A stretch of DNA of 64,000 nucleotides from Styela clava. Lineage: Eukaryota > Chordata > Ascidiacea > Stolidobranchia > Styelidae. The DNA is taken from contig NC_135257.1 in assembly GCF_964204865.1 (NCBI RefSeq), forward strand, positions 5,416,151 to 5,480,150, read 5' to 3'. Of the stretch, positions 1 to 10,407 are shown in pieces. Position numbers and translations under genes: made by a program. The stretch's first letter is position 1. Every line of letters starts with the position of its first letter. A model generated the notes under the pieces. The model ran no database searches. It saw nothing but the letters and a program-made list of their open reading frames with translations, and was not told the DNA's origin.

Positions 1-190
1 TTAACCCGAATTGCGGTCTCGGGTCAATCCCGGGACCGCGTCTGCCTCAGGGTCGCGTTTGTCCTCACCCGAGGGCTGTCGTCAGGCCTCTGCAAAGACG
101 GCCGGGCGTCGCCCCAAGTTGAAGCGGTCGCCGAGCTTTCTCGGCGCGACCGCGTGTCCCGTACACCGCCGGCCTCTCGACGTTCAACTG
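1..190. other. GC-rich segment of unknown origin
   Basis: This stretch is strongly GC-rich with many CG dinucleotides, unlike the AT-rich sequence that begins abruptly near position 190. Two overlapping open frames cover it, but neither resembles a protein I know. It has the look of ribosomal DNA spacer or an expansion segment, or of the end of a GC-rich repeat, but I cannot identify it. Nothing else is visible up to about 445 apart from A/T-rich sequence. Confidence 0.3.
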
Positions 191-448
191 TAAAATTAAA
201 CTGTGAAATCAACTCGATGAACAACGGAACATCATGGCTTTAATGAAAATACATATGATTGATGGTGCTGTTATTAATTTTCCTATTTGTACATAGGCCT
301 ACATGTGTCACTTATTTATTTTCTTATTTATTATTTAATTATTGAAAATTCCACTTTGTTGGAACCATGAAGAAAAGAAATCAATGAAAAAAAATAAAAA
401 AGGGGAGCCGGGGAGTTTGCCGGGGAGTTTTATCAAACATTGTATTAG

Positions 449-968
449 GCTGCGAGCCCAGGCCATTTATCTTTCAGTTTCGTAGCGCACATAAGGTAAC
501 TAACTGAAAATGATTTTAAAATGTTCCTTAGAAATTTAGTAACAAATATTGCCTTGTTCCCACTTCCAAAAGTTGCACGTTTTACAGAACAGACGATTTT
601 ACTACAATAAATATGTGTTACATTCTGTCCTATTTTCTCTGCTTTTCCGGTATCATGGGCCAATGAACGGCCTTCTGCATGACGTAACCATCAAATTAGT
701 CAGCTATAGGTGGATCCCCCGTGGTCGGATGAATATCAGATGTACTACTGCTCGCTTTTGCGTTGAGTTGGATAGCCTTAACATAGTTTTTTTCAGTTAT
801 TCTAAGGAGGTGTTGAGAAGTATAAGTAAGATATTAAACACTTGTATATCCTTACCCGTAAATATATACTACTACCCTTACCATAAATAGCAATTTTAGT
901 TGAGCACTAGCTCATAAGACGTTGTTAAATAGGTACGGTGCGGTAACTCCAAGGAAGGCTAGACCTAG
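449..968 (+). repeat. Dispersed repeat R1, copy a
   Basis: This segment is related to 10030-10406 (reverse strand), 40921-41160 and 45395-45790. Shared landmarks are a block reading CGTAGCGCACATAAGG, a block around AAAAGTTGCACGTTTTAC, a block with CTTCTGCATGACGTAAC, and a right-hand block containing GTTGTTAAATAGGTAC followed by AAGGAAGGCTAGACCTA. No copy carries a long open frame. It is a dispersed interspersed repeat; the class is unknown. Confidence 0.6.
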
Positions 969-2283
969 AATAATATGTCACAAACAACGATATTTTCTGG
1001 CTTGCATGAAATGTTTATGATTAATTTAATGACTCTTCTTGACTATTCAGCAGACTTATACTACTATATTGGCCACAGCATATTTGGAAATAGAAATTAT
1101 TGGCTGTTTCTGTAATGCACGGTTGTGTGAAAGAGAAGAAAATAATCAATTTTACTAATGTCGGTTGGTCTAAATCTGAATTCATAAGGTCGACAAGAAC
1201 TTGGGAAGCAATGATAAGTTATGCCGTGGAAAGAAAGCATTGGAAGCGATTGAGAGGTGAGAAATCAAGTTGTAGACAGACAGTTGATGTTTTAAAATAT
1301 AGTCTATAGTCCAAACTCATAGGGCATTTCAGACTGTTATATATCAAAATTTAGTGTAGATATAGTCTAGTACTGGTATGCAAACACTGCTGGACTGTAG
1401 TACATGCAATGAGCATATATACGCTCATTGAGTACATCAGATAAAATGCATCATGTATTCAAGGTATTAGTTAGTATTTAGTGGTATTTTTACACTCATG
1501 CTGTTCAAAATATGATTTTCTTCCTCATTTTAGATACTGTAATACAAAAGAAAACGGCAATGTTCCACCAATCCGACCTAACGCAGGCTCTAATCCCTGC
1601 TGCTATCAGTGCTATAAAATGGATTAAACAAGAATTCTTGAAGGGTAAAGGCAGTGGTGAGCTGTAGCCGGAACGCACCGGAACGGCGTTCCGTTTGTTG
1701 GACATTTTATTGCATTTGCGTTTCTGTTGTTGGACATTATATTGCATTTGCGTTCCTGTTTATTGTACAAAAAGTCTAATTTCTCTGGTGAATCTAGTTA
1801 TAAATTTATGTTTTGTTATATCATAATTCGTATTTCTTTTTACATCACATCACACAAATAATTAGTACATCAGTAACGTGTAATAGATGTTCCCCCGACC
1901 TTTGGCCTCATGGAAATTCATCACATACTTTTTTAATAAAAACCTTTGTATTGAATCGCTATGAATATTGTTGTAATTTTACACAGACATAGTTCTGAAA
2001 TTTTTTTCATATTCCATTGTAGTTCTGCGGCTCTATCTTAGGCCAGACAAAACTTTCTTTAACGTCCGAGTCGTGTTGTAAATATATTACATTTTTGCGA
2101 ATTAGGTGCGTTCCGGTTGTTACGATTTTTCCAGCTCATCACTGCGTAAAGGTATATGAGAATCATAATAGTTGCAAACATCTTAGAGGGGTTTTCATAT
2201 TGAAATACTTCAGCACTTTTCTGCAATTGGAACTGCTCATCAAACTCATTGAGGTTTTCAATTCATTTTTTTCTCAACTATGA
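969..2283. other. No gene seen; small inverted-repeat element at 1668-2116
   Basis: No convincing coding region is visible. A perfect 12-bp inverted repeat (CCGGAACGCACC at 1668-1679 and its complement at 2105-2116) could mark the ends of a ~450-bp non-autonomous element. Just inside the left copy two ~30-bp direct repeats (from 1696 and from 1728) lie head to tail. Confidence 0.3.
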
Positions 2284-2573
2284 AGATCTTTTGAAGTTAA
2301 CGAGGCATTAAAAAATAAAGCTGAGGAATTTGTTTGTTCACTGTATGAAGAGGATAGGAAGAATGTAAATGATACCAGGTCACGTCTATTTAACACTGGC
2401 AAACATAAGAATTATACTTTTTCACCCAACAATGATTCACTGAAGAAGCATGTGGCCCTCAAATCAGTTCTTGAGTTGGCAAACTGCAAGTGTAAGAAAA
2501 ATAGTCAAAACAATTTATGCAAGTGTGGCAAAATCAACTTAAATTGCACCGATTTTTGTTTTTGTATTGACTG
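2284..2573 (+). pseudogene. Cysteine-rich reading frame, 5' part, cut by the Gypsy insertion
   Basis: An open frame runs from just after the stop at 2281-2283 up to the Gypsy LTR. The protein is charged and then cysteine-rich, with a CxC-type pattern (cysteines in NCKCKK, LCKCGK, NCTDFC) like the C-terminal domains of many uncharacterised transposon-linked invertebrate proteins. The frame breaks exactly at the LTR and resumes in the same phase at 8982 after one copy of the ACTG target duplication is removed. No start codon or upstream exon is apparent. Whether this was a host gene or part of an older mobile element is not known. Confidence 0.55.
2570..2573. repeat. Target-site duplication of the Gypsy element (left)
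   Basis: ACTG lies directly before the TGTGACG start of the 5' LTR and again at 8978-8981 directly after the 3' LTR. Four bases is at the short end for Ty3/Gypsy elements. The adjoining base differs (G versus A). Confidence 0.7.
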
Positions 2574-3201
2574 TGTGACGACCCTTGTTTTGTCTTTTAG
2601 AATTAGATGATGTCATGTGATAATATTGCTGTATTTTGTATTTCTAACACTGAAGACCCTGAGAGCGCTGTGACACTGTCGATCTGTCTTTTGGTATCCT
2701 GTTAGCCTATGCTGTGGTTTGCAGCAGTGCAGTTGTGGTTGTTTTAGTTGGATTTTTGGTGTTTTAGGTTTTTCTTGTGTCTGTTAAATTAATGTTAGTT
2801 CTTGAGAAGGGTACCCAGGGTGTTTATTTTTGATTTTATGGTTTATGACGGGTTTGGATATTCTGATATTGCTCAATAGAATGATTTTGTTGTTTGAGTG
2901 TAGTGCAATTGCAGTTGTTTTGCTATAGGTTGTACCGGTATGTTAGTCGTTGGTTGTACTACGGATTTGGTTATTGTCTTGTCAGTGCTGTTCAAGTGTT
3001 GTGTATTTTTGTTATTTTCGTTGTACCCTTTCTGTTTTCTTGATTTCATTGGAGTATTTGGTTGTATTAAGGATTGTAATTAATAAATAAAACAAAATAG
3101 TATAAATTGAAGTGAATATTGGGAGGAAACTTGACGTCAGATCATATTGGAAGATATTCTGAACTTGAATATTAATAAAAATAGACTGCCGGTACGCTAC
3201 A
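2574..3201 (+). repeat. 5' LTR of the Gypsy element
   Basis: It begins TGTGACGACC and ends near GGTACGCTACA. It aligns end to end with 8356-8977 with scattered substitutions and small indels. A likely polyadenylation signal (AATAAA) lies in its 3' third, near 3085. A 24-base stretch (3048-3071) recurs exactly inside the unrelated 12-kb element at 22301-22324. Confidence 0.9.
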
Positions 3202-3242
3202 AAATTGGGCGAGAGCACGTCAGGATATCTTCTAAACATAAT

Positions 3243-4401
3243 ATGTCACGCAGAAATAGAAAGAACGCTCAAATGAAGGGAGAGAATGACTTCGTTGCTC
3301 AAATGAAGGTACTGGAGGCTAAATGGACAACAATGGAAGCGCGAGTAGAAGGGATCGAAGGAGCAGTAGATGAACTTGGGAATGATGTAAAACAGTGTTA
3401 TGACAGTGCGATGGTACTTAATCAAGATGTGAGAGATTGGCGAGAGGAGTTGCAAGTGACACTGCATGGTTTTCAGGAGAACGTGATTGAGACATTAGTG
3501 AAAAGCAAAAGTGCCGGAGTCGGTTTGAACAAATCCGGAGGACAAGCTGAAGGGGCAGGCAAAATGGCACCACAGAGTTATGTGATGAGGGAGGACCAGA
3601 GTGACAAGGCAGAGCACACTGAATCAAAAGTTACACCACCTGACAACAACTTCGGGAGTAGACCGATGCCGGAAATGGAGTCTCCACCTATCATGCCCAG
3701 GTATCCGGTTGGTTTTTCTACCCCTATGACAAAAGGCTGTACTAGTGCATGTGGGATTATGTTCAGGCCAGAAAGATAGCCGGAGCAGTTTGATGGATCG
3801 GAGCCTTGGGGCTCGTTTCTGTACCATTTTAAAGCTATAGCTACAATTTTTGCGAGGATTAGACGACAAAGTTCGTTTGCACATTGATCTTTTGCAACCC
3901 GCCACATTGGAAGATGCAATGTCGTTGGCTACCAGATATCAATATTATGAGAAGTCATGGGAACCCGCAAAAGAGGTGATCAAACCAAGGGCTACTGTTG
4001 CAAAGATTTCTAGCGATAAGGCCAAGGTGACATTTGGAGATGATATAGTCCAGGAGATTTTAAACCGCCTGGCACCACTGGAGGCCTTAGTTGCGGAAAC
4101 GTCGAGATCCCGCGTATCTCCGACTTCTCGTACCTCTTGTTTCAGATGCGGACAGGTGGGGCACAGGATCAGTGATTGTCGCAGTCCACAAGCTCTTACA
4201 CTACCGTCCACACCATGTCCCCGCTGTAAGAAAACGGGTCATTGGGCTCGAGATTGTCCAAACAACACGGGTGGACCGACTTATTTCCGATGCGGACAAC
4301 CAGGACATATTAGCCGAAACTGTTCCCAGACCACTGAACAAAGACCAGTAAGTAGTGCTTCCACTCCCAACCAGTCTTTAAACTCGGAACAGCAGGGATG
4401 A
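3243..4401 (+). pseudogene. Gypsy gag remnant
   Basis: The first in-frame ATG inside the element is at 3243; it opens a charged, coiled N-terminal region. The frame meets a TAG at 3777-3779, reads on for about 25 codons typical of a Gag capsid, and then breaks near 3850, where capsid sequence appears to be deleted and the frame changes. The nucleocapsid part (about 4135-4325) has three CCHC knuckles: CFRCGQVGHRISDC, CPRCKKTGHWARDC, and a third whose first cysteine is replaced by tyrosine. It overlaps the protease frame by four bases near 4398. Confidence 0.85.
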
Positions 4402-7400
4402 GGTCCGCACTCCCTGCTAACATGATTTTAGATGATGATATGGACCCATTTCCCTCGACTATGATTTCTTCTCTTACATGGACTAATGGATGGCATGTCA
4501 AGGCTTTGGTCAATAACGTGCCTGTTTTGTTTTTGATTGATACCGGTGCGGGTGTCTCGCTCATTGACACCGCTGTTTACTCAATGTTACAAGAAAATTC
4601 GGACATTCCAGAACTGCATTCTTTTCAAGTACCCCTGCGTACTGCCAGTGGCGAGTCATTAGTGTCTCATGGTGCACTTGATGTCAACCTGACGATTGAG
4701 AGCTGGTCTGTGGAGCACACGGTTGTTTTCGCTGATCTAGGGTCACGGATGGGCATTCTAGGTATGGACTATCTTGGCAAATGGGACTGTGTTCTGTATC
4801 CCTCGTCGGGTCGCTTTGTTCTTGAGGGACAAGATGTTACTGTGCAGCACCAAACATCGGTTCCTTGCTGTCGTGTGACTGTAGAGGAGGATGTGGTTAT
4901 ACCGGCCCGCTCTGGAATTGTTGTACTCGCTCAGCTACAGCAGCCATGGCCCGTCCAGGGACCTAACATAGTAGCCGTTGTTGAGCCAGTGGAGATAGGC
5001 AACATCAATTTGGTCGCTTCGCTGCCGTTGGTTGACCCATCTAAGAAGGAGGTACCCGTTTGGATGAACAATGGGACGTACTATGATGCTGTCCTACCCA
5101 CAGGATCTTTAATTGGCATAGCTCAACCATACTTTGTCCGTGAAACAATGGTGGCGCCAATCTCTGAAAAGGCGGAAGAATTCAATGGATTACCTGACCA
5201 TCTTCAGGACTTGATTACATCGACGGAGGGACTTTCGGCTGATCAGTACCGAAAATTGTCTTCTTTGTTAAGAGAGTTTAAGGACATATTTGTCGGCCCC
5301 GATGGAGAACTCGGGCGTACATCGGTTGCTCGCCATCACATAGTAACTACAACACCGCATCCTATTCGACAGGCTCCGCGACGTCTGGGCTGGGCAAGGA
5401 GACAAATAGCAGAGGATGCTGTTGACAAGATGCTGGATCAAGGGGTTATTGAACTGAGTGACAGTCCATACTCGTCACCCATTGTTCTGATACCAAAAAA
5501 AAGACGGCACTACTCGTTTTTGTATCGATTCCAGATTACTTAATTCAATTACGTACAAGGACGCTTACCCTTTACCTTGTATCGATGACATCGTGAAGTC
5601 CCTTAGCGGGTCAAGTTGGTTCTCGACGCTTGACTTGGCTAGCGGCTACTGGCAGGTGGAAGTTGATCCGTCGGACAGAGCGAAAACTGCTTTCAGTCTT
5701 CCGGGAAAAGGACACAATCAATTTGTAGTCATGCCCTTTGGTCTATCCAATGCACCTGCAACCTTCGAGCGGATGATGGATCGAGTGTTGGGTGGAATTA
5801 TCGGGAAAGGATGTTCTAATTATTTGGATGATGTTTTAGCCAACGGATCCGATTTTGACACTTCATTGAGCAGTTTGCGGGAGGTTTTCCTTCGACTTCA
5901 GGGTGCTGGTTTGAAACTCAAGCCGACTAAATGCCAGTTGTTTCGTAGATCAGTTACCTACCTGGGGTACAAAATTTCTGCTGGAGGGAGGGGTTCGCTG
6001 TGATTCTCACAATGTAGCAGCTATAGTCGAGTGGGAAACATCTCAGGGGGTATCAGATGTTAGAAGTTTCTTGGGAACTGCCAAATATTATCGACGTTTT
6101 GTACCAGGTTATTCCACTATAGCGACGCCTTTAGTCCGCTTGACTCGAAAGAATGTGAAATTTGAGTGGAGTGCTGACTGTCAGGAAGCATTTGGAATTA
6201 TTAAGCGTCTTTTGACATCTGCTCCTATCCTGGCTTTTCCATTGGTTCAGGGAGACTTTATTTTGGACACCGACGCAAGTGGCTCTGGTACTGGTGCTGT
6301 GTTATCACAATTGCAAGATGGGGAAGAACATGTTATTGCTTATTTCAGCAGAACTCTATCCAAGACGGAACGCCGATACTGTATCACTGAAAGGGAGTTG
6401 TTGGCAGTGATTCAATCCGTACGACATTTTCGCCATTATTTGTGGGGGAGGAACTTTTTGATTCGCACTGATCATGGTACCTTGAAGTGGCTTTTAAATT
6501 TCCGAGAACCCGAAGGGAAGGTGGCTCGCTGGATCTCTACACTGTTCACGTATGATTTCAGCATTGAACATCGAGCAGTGACTAAACATGGTAATGCCGA
6601 TGGTCTATCTCGTCAAACCAGACGCTGTAAGCGCCCGGACTGCCCAGATTGTGTGTCTACTTCACAGGAACCTGACATCAATGTTCGTGTAGTAGCACCT
6701 CTGTATAATGCTGACTTGCCTGGGATACCAACAAACTGTAACTGGATGGACACATACACGGAGGAAAGGATTCGAACTTGCCAAGCCGAGGACCCTCATC
6801 TTTCTGCAGTTATTGCCTGGAAGCGCCGTTCATATCATAAACCCCACCCACAGGATTATATGCATGAATCTCTAGAGACCAAGCGTTATCTAGCTCAATG
6901 GCATTTGTTATATTTGACAGGTGAAATTTTGTATCGCAAGTGGATACCCGAAACATTGACTAGTGCTCCCGTTTATCAATTTTGCATTCCTGGGGCATTG
7001 AGAAGTAAAAATCTTCAAGCATTTACACAGTGCCCGTACCGCCGGACATTTAGGCTTTAATAAAACATTCAAGAGTGTTCGTGCTCGTTTTTATTGGCCT
7101 GGTTTTAAAAGAGATATTTTGCTTTGGTGCCGGTTTTGCAAACCTTGCGCTTCGGCTAAGATGACTCACGGGCGCAAACAGGGAGATCTACGACAACTGC
7201 TCTGCGGATCTCCCATGGAACGGGTCGCCATGGATTTCTTGGGACCACTACCACGTACCAAGAATGGAAATGAACATCTTCTGGTACTATCAGATTATTT
7301 CACCAAGTGGGTGGCAGACTGCAGAGGTAACAGCCGATGTGCTGATCACCCAGTTCTTCGCAAGATTTGGAGTTTCTCGGATTATTTACACTGATCAGGG

Positions 7401-8257
7401 TCGAGATTTTGAATCTCGGTTGTTCACCGAGATGTGCGACTTGTACGGTATAGTCAAGACGCATACGACACCTTATCACCCTCGATCCGATGGACAAGTG
7501 GAGAAGTTTAATCGAACGATTCAGCAAATGCTCAAGCCTTATGTGAACGATCATCGAGACGATTGGGATGACCATGTTCCTTATCTGTGCATGGCTTGCA
7601 GAGCTACAGTGCATGAAAGTACGCAGTTTACACCCCCAATTGGCTTATGCTTGGCCGAGAGATTGACCTCCCTATCGATGTCATGTATGGGCGTCCGACT
7701 CAAACTCCTCTACATCCTTGTTATACCAAATATGTGGAATGGTTTAAAGATGTCACTGAGGAATCTTTTGTATGTGCCAGAAATCATTTGTATCAAGCTG
7801 CCTTGCGACAGAAGAGAAATTTTGATGTTCATGTGCAACAACAGAAGTTTGAAGAGGGAGACCTTGTGTGGTACTATTACCCACCCAAGAAAAAGAAGCT
7901 GAGTTATCCTTTGCAAGTTCCTTTCACAGTTAGGAGATGTCTCTCAAATCACACTTATGAGATACAACGGAATCCAGGCGACAAGACGCGTGTGGTGTGG
8001 TTCATGTGGATAATTTGCGACCTTTTCTTCATGAAGAGACCCAGGAACCAAGTGCTTTCTTAGATGATAGCCCGCCGGATTCGGGGGAACAGACATCGGA
8101 AGAGGCGAATTCTGCGGAACACACACCAGGAGAGGCGGATCTTCAGCCTTGTGAGGAAATAATACCTTGGTACGAGTTGCCCAATCCAGAAGGACAAACT
8201 TTACGTATGTCTAAGCGTGAGCGTAGACAACCTGCATATTTTAAAGACTTTGTGTAA
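4398..8257 (+). pseudogene. Gypsy pol remnant (PR-RT-RNase H-IN), multiply frameshifted
   Basis: Domains in order: aspartic protease with LIDTGAG (near 4535), reverse transcriptase with YLDDV (near 5825), RNase H with DTDASGSGTG (near 6270), and integrase with the D, D, E core (MDFLGP near 7230, TDQGRDF near 7392, then the DGQVEKFNRT block near 7490) and a C-terminal VDNLRPF block near 8000. The frame changes at a run of eight A residues near 5496, again near 6000, between 7060 and 7120, near 7300-7400 and in the integrase C-terminus. A serine/proline/glutamate-rich tail ends at 8257. It is clearly a dead copy. Confidence 0.9.
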
Positions 8258-8342
8258 ATATTTTGTGTTGACTACTGCTTCTTTCGTTGTTTAATTTTTC
8301 TAATGAAGATGAAAACATTCATTCATAATGTTCCATCTAGAA

Positions 8343-8355
8343 GAGGGGGGTAATG
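8343..8355 (+). promoter_or_regulatory. Polypurine tract of the Gypsy element
   Basis: AAGAGGGGGG lies directly before the 3' LTR, the usual place for the plus-strand primer of reverse transcription. The position and composition are the only evidence. Confidence 0.7.
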
Positions 8356-8977
8356 TGACGACCCTTGTTTTGTATTTTAGATGATGTCATGTGATGATAA
8401 TATTGCTGTATTTTGTATTTTTAACACTGAAGACCCTGTGGGCGCTGTGACACTGTCGATATGACTTTTGGTATCCTGTTAGCCTATGCTGTGGTTTGCA
8501 GCAGTGCAGTTGTGGTTGTTTTAGTTGGATTTTTAGTGTTTTAGGTTTTTCTTGTGTCTGTTAAATTAATGTTAGTTCTTGAGAAGGGTACCCAGGGTGT
8601 TTATTTTTGATTTTATGGTTTATGACGGGCTTGGATATTCTAATATTGCTTAATAGAATGATTTTGTTGTTTGAGTGTAGTGCAATTGCAGTTGTTTTGC
8701 TATAGGTTGTACCGGTATGTTAGTCGTTGGTTGTACTACGAATTTGGTTATTGTCTTGTCAGTGCTGTTCAAGTGTTGTGTATTTTTGTTATTTCCGTTG
8801 TACCCTTTCTGTTTTCTTGATTTCATTGGAGTATTTGGTTGTATTAAGGATTGTAATTAATAAATAGAACAAAATAGTATAAATTGAAGTGAATATTGGG
8901 AGGAAACTTGACGTCAGATCATATTGGAAGATATTCTGAACTTGGATAATTATTACATAGACTGCCGGTACGCTAAA
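8356..8977 (+). repeat. 3' LTR of the Gypsy element
   Basis: It begins TGTGACGACC directly after the purine tract and is collinear with 2574-3201. The terminal bases are AAA where the 5' LTR has ACA. The ACTG target duplication follows at 8978-8981. Confidence 0.9.
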
Positions 8978-8981
8978 ACTG

Positions 8982-9122
8982 CAAAAATCACAGTACACTT
9001 ATAGAGGAAAAGTCTATTTGCAAGATAGTGGATTTCGAAAACAATTCAGAAGAAAGTGAATTAGATATTGCAGATGATTTAATAAGTATCATTTATTTGT
9101 TTGTTTATTCGGACATTTGTTA
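8982..9122 (+). pseudogene. Cysteine-rich reading frame, 3' part
   Basis: It continues the frame of 2284-2573 in phase once the Gypsy element and one ACTG are removed. It adds one more cysteine motif and then an acidic stretch (FENNSEESELDIADD) before a stop at about 9120. The restored continuity supports the exact insertion site of the Gypsy element. Confidence 0.55.
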
Positions 9123-10029
9123 GTGTCGTAGTCCTGTTTCTAGAAATAATATTGCCTTTGTTCAAATACATAACCACATAAACTAAAAAAAGACTAATTG
9201 TAATATTTCTGTTCACTATATTATGTACATACTGTACATTCATTTAATTTTCTTGACTTCCGGTAAATTTCTAAGTGAGAAATAACTGATTTATTTGTGT
9301 TTTCGTGCTCACGATGTCAATTTGTGACTCCATTGCTTAAAAATAAATACGTTTGATAGCGTCTCTAAAATGGATGTAGATTATTATGCTGTTCTTGTTG
9401 TAAACTGCTTGTGGTTATTACATAAAATTTATTCGACCTTTCGAGGTAACTCGCGACTTCTGTCACACAATTAAAGTATTTTTGTTGTTGGTTACATGTA
9501 TGCCATATTTTTCGTAATCTACCTAATAAATTATGATTGACTGAGGAAGTCTGATTTTGGTCAGGCAAAACGTTACAGGAATACATTTGTGTTAGTGTGC
9601 TGTAGGGCTCTCGAATTGCATAGTTCTTATGTATGTGTTGTAAACTTATGGTTATTGAATTTCCGGGAACCTCTTATATTCAATTTCGCATCAAGATTGT
9701 GGAACAAGCTGTAATGCGTTCAGTATGTTCATTTTCACACAAAACTGAAGAATTTATTTAGTTACCAGATGTGTGCTGCGAAACTCATTTTCTGGGCGTT
9801 TTCAAGGCTTCGCCCATATCCGTGGTAAGGATCTACAAGTGTTTAATTCAATTCGTTTATTACTCCAGACCGCTGTGGTCCATATAAAAACAACACAACA
9901 AATAAACATAAGCAAAACAAAAATAACGCAATAAATACATAAAATAACTGATATGACAATCAGATTCACAGTAAGTCTTAAAAAATATTTATAATATATC
10001 AATTTAAGAGACCAAAAGTGAGGTATAGA
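9123..10029. other. No gene seen
   Basis: AT-rich sequence with only short open frames. A block near 9535-9580 (ACTGAGGAAGTCTGAT followed by AAACGTTAC) resembles the ends of some retroelements, but I cannot support an assignment. Confidence 0.4.
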
Positions 10030-10376
10030 ATCTAAGATAGCCTTATACTTTTTAACAACGTCTTAGCATAACTTAACTAATAATAACTAAACAGGGCTAT
10101 GGAAAGGCTGCCCAACTCAACGCAAGATCGAGCGGTAATAACTAAGATTCATCCGCTCGCTAACAGCTGATTCGATTCAATTGTTACGTCATGCAGAAGT
10201 CATTGTTCATTCCCGGAAATGTAGAGAACATAGGACAGATCGTAGCACATATTTCTTGTAGTAAAAGCGTCTTTTCCGTAAAACGTGCAACTTTTGGAAG
10301 TGGGAACAAGGCAATATTTGTTACTAAATTTTTAAAATTTAAATGAAAATTGAATTGGTTGAAATGAGGATAGAAA
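10030..10376 (-). repeat. Dispersed repeat R1, copy b
   Basis: Reverse-strand match to the repeat at 449-968: the GACGTAAC/TGCATGACG block at 10187-10198, the AACTTTTGGAAGTGGG block near 10288, and the TTAACAACG block near 10048 all occur in the reverse order and orientation. It adjoins the ATG of the THAP fragment at 10377. Confidence 0.6.
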
Positions 10377-10407
10377 ATGGTTATTTCGTATTGTTCCGTT
10401 GGCTGTA
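10377..10407 (+). pseudogene. THAP-domain fragment, N-terminal part
   Basis: An ATG opens a short frame MVISYCSVGC that carries the first zinc-binding cysteine pair (C-x3-C) of a THAP domain. It is cut at the TA dinucleotide 10406-10407 by the pogo-type element and continues at 13388. The same coding stretch, uninterrupted, is on the minus strand at 13995-14030. Confidence 0.6.

Larger units (their letters stand above)
2574..8977 (+). mobile_element. Ty3/Gypsy LTR retrotransposon, decayed
   Basis: The element is bounded by two LTRs of 628 and 622 bp and an ACTG duplication. Internal order is gag (with zinc knuckles), protease, reverse transcriptase, RNase H, integrase, which is the Ty3/Gypsy order. 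The coding region is broken by a premature stop in gag, an apparent internal gag deletion near 3850 and several frameshifts in pol, so it cannot make its proteins. The two LTRs differ at roughly twenty-odd positions including small indels, so the insertion is not recent. A purine-rich tract (8343-8352) precedes the 3' LTR. I could not assign the primer-binding site after the 5' LTR to a tRNA. Confidence 0.93.

Noticed and set aside
3202-3220. Primer-binding site of the Gypsy element
   Set aside because: A TTGGGCGAGAGCACG stretch follows the LTR, but I cannot match it to a tRNA 3' end with confidence.
9520-9590. Penelope-like or hammerhead-ribozyme retroelement end
   Set aside because: CTGAGGAAG and AAACG blocks are suggestive, but the ribozyme core is not complete and no reverse transcriptase is nearby.
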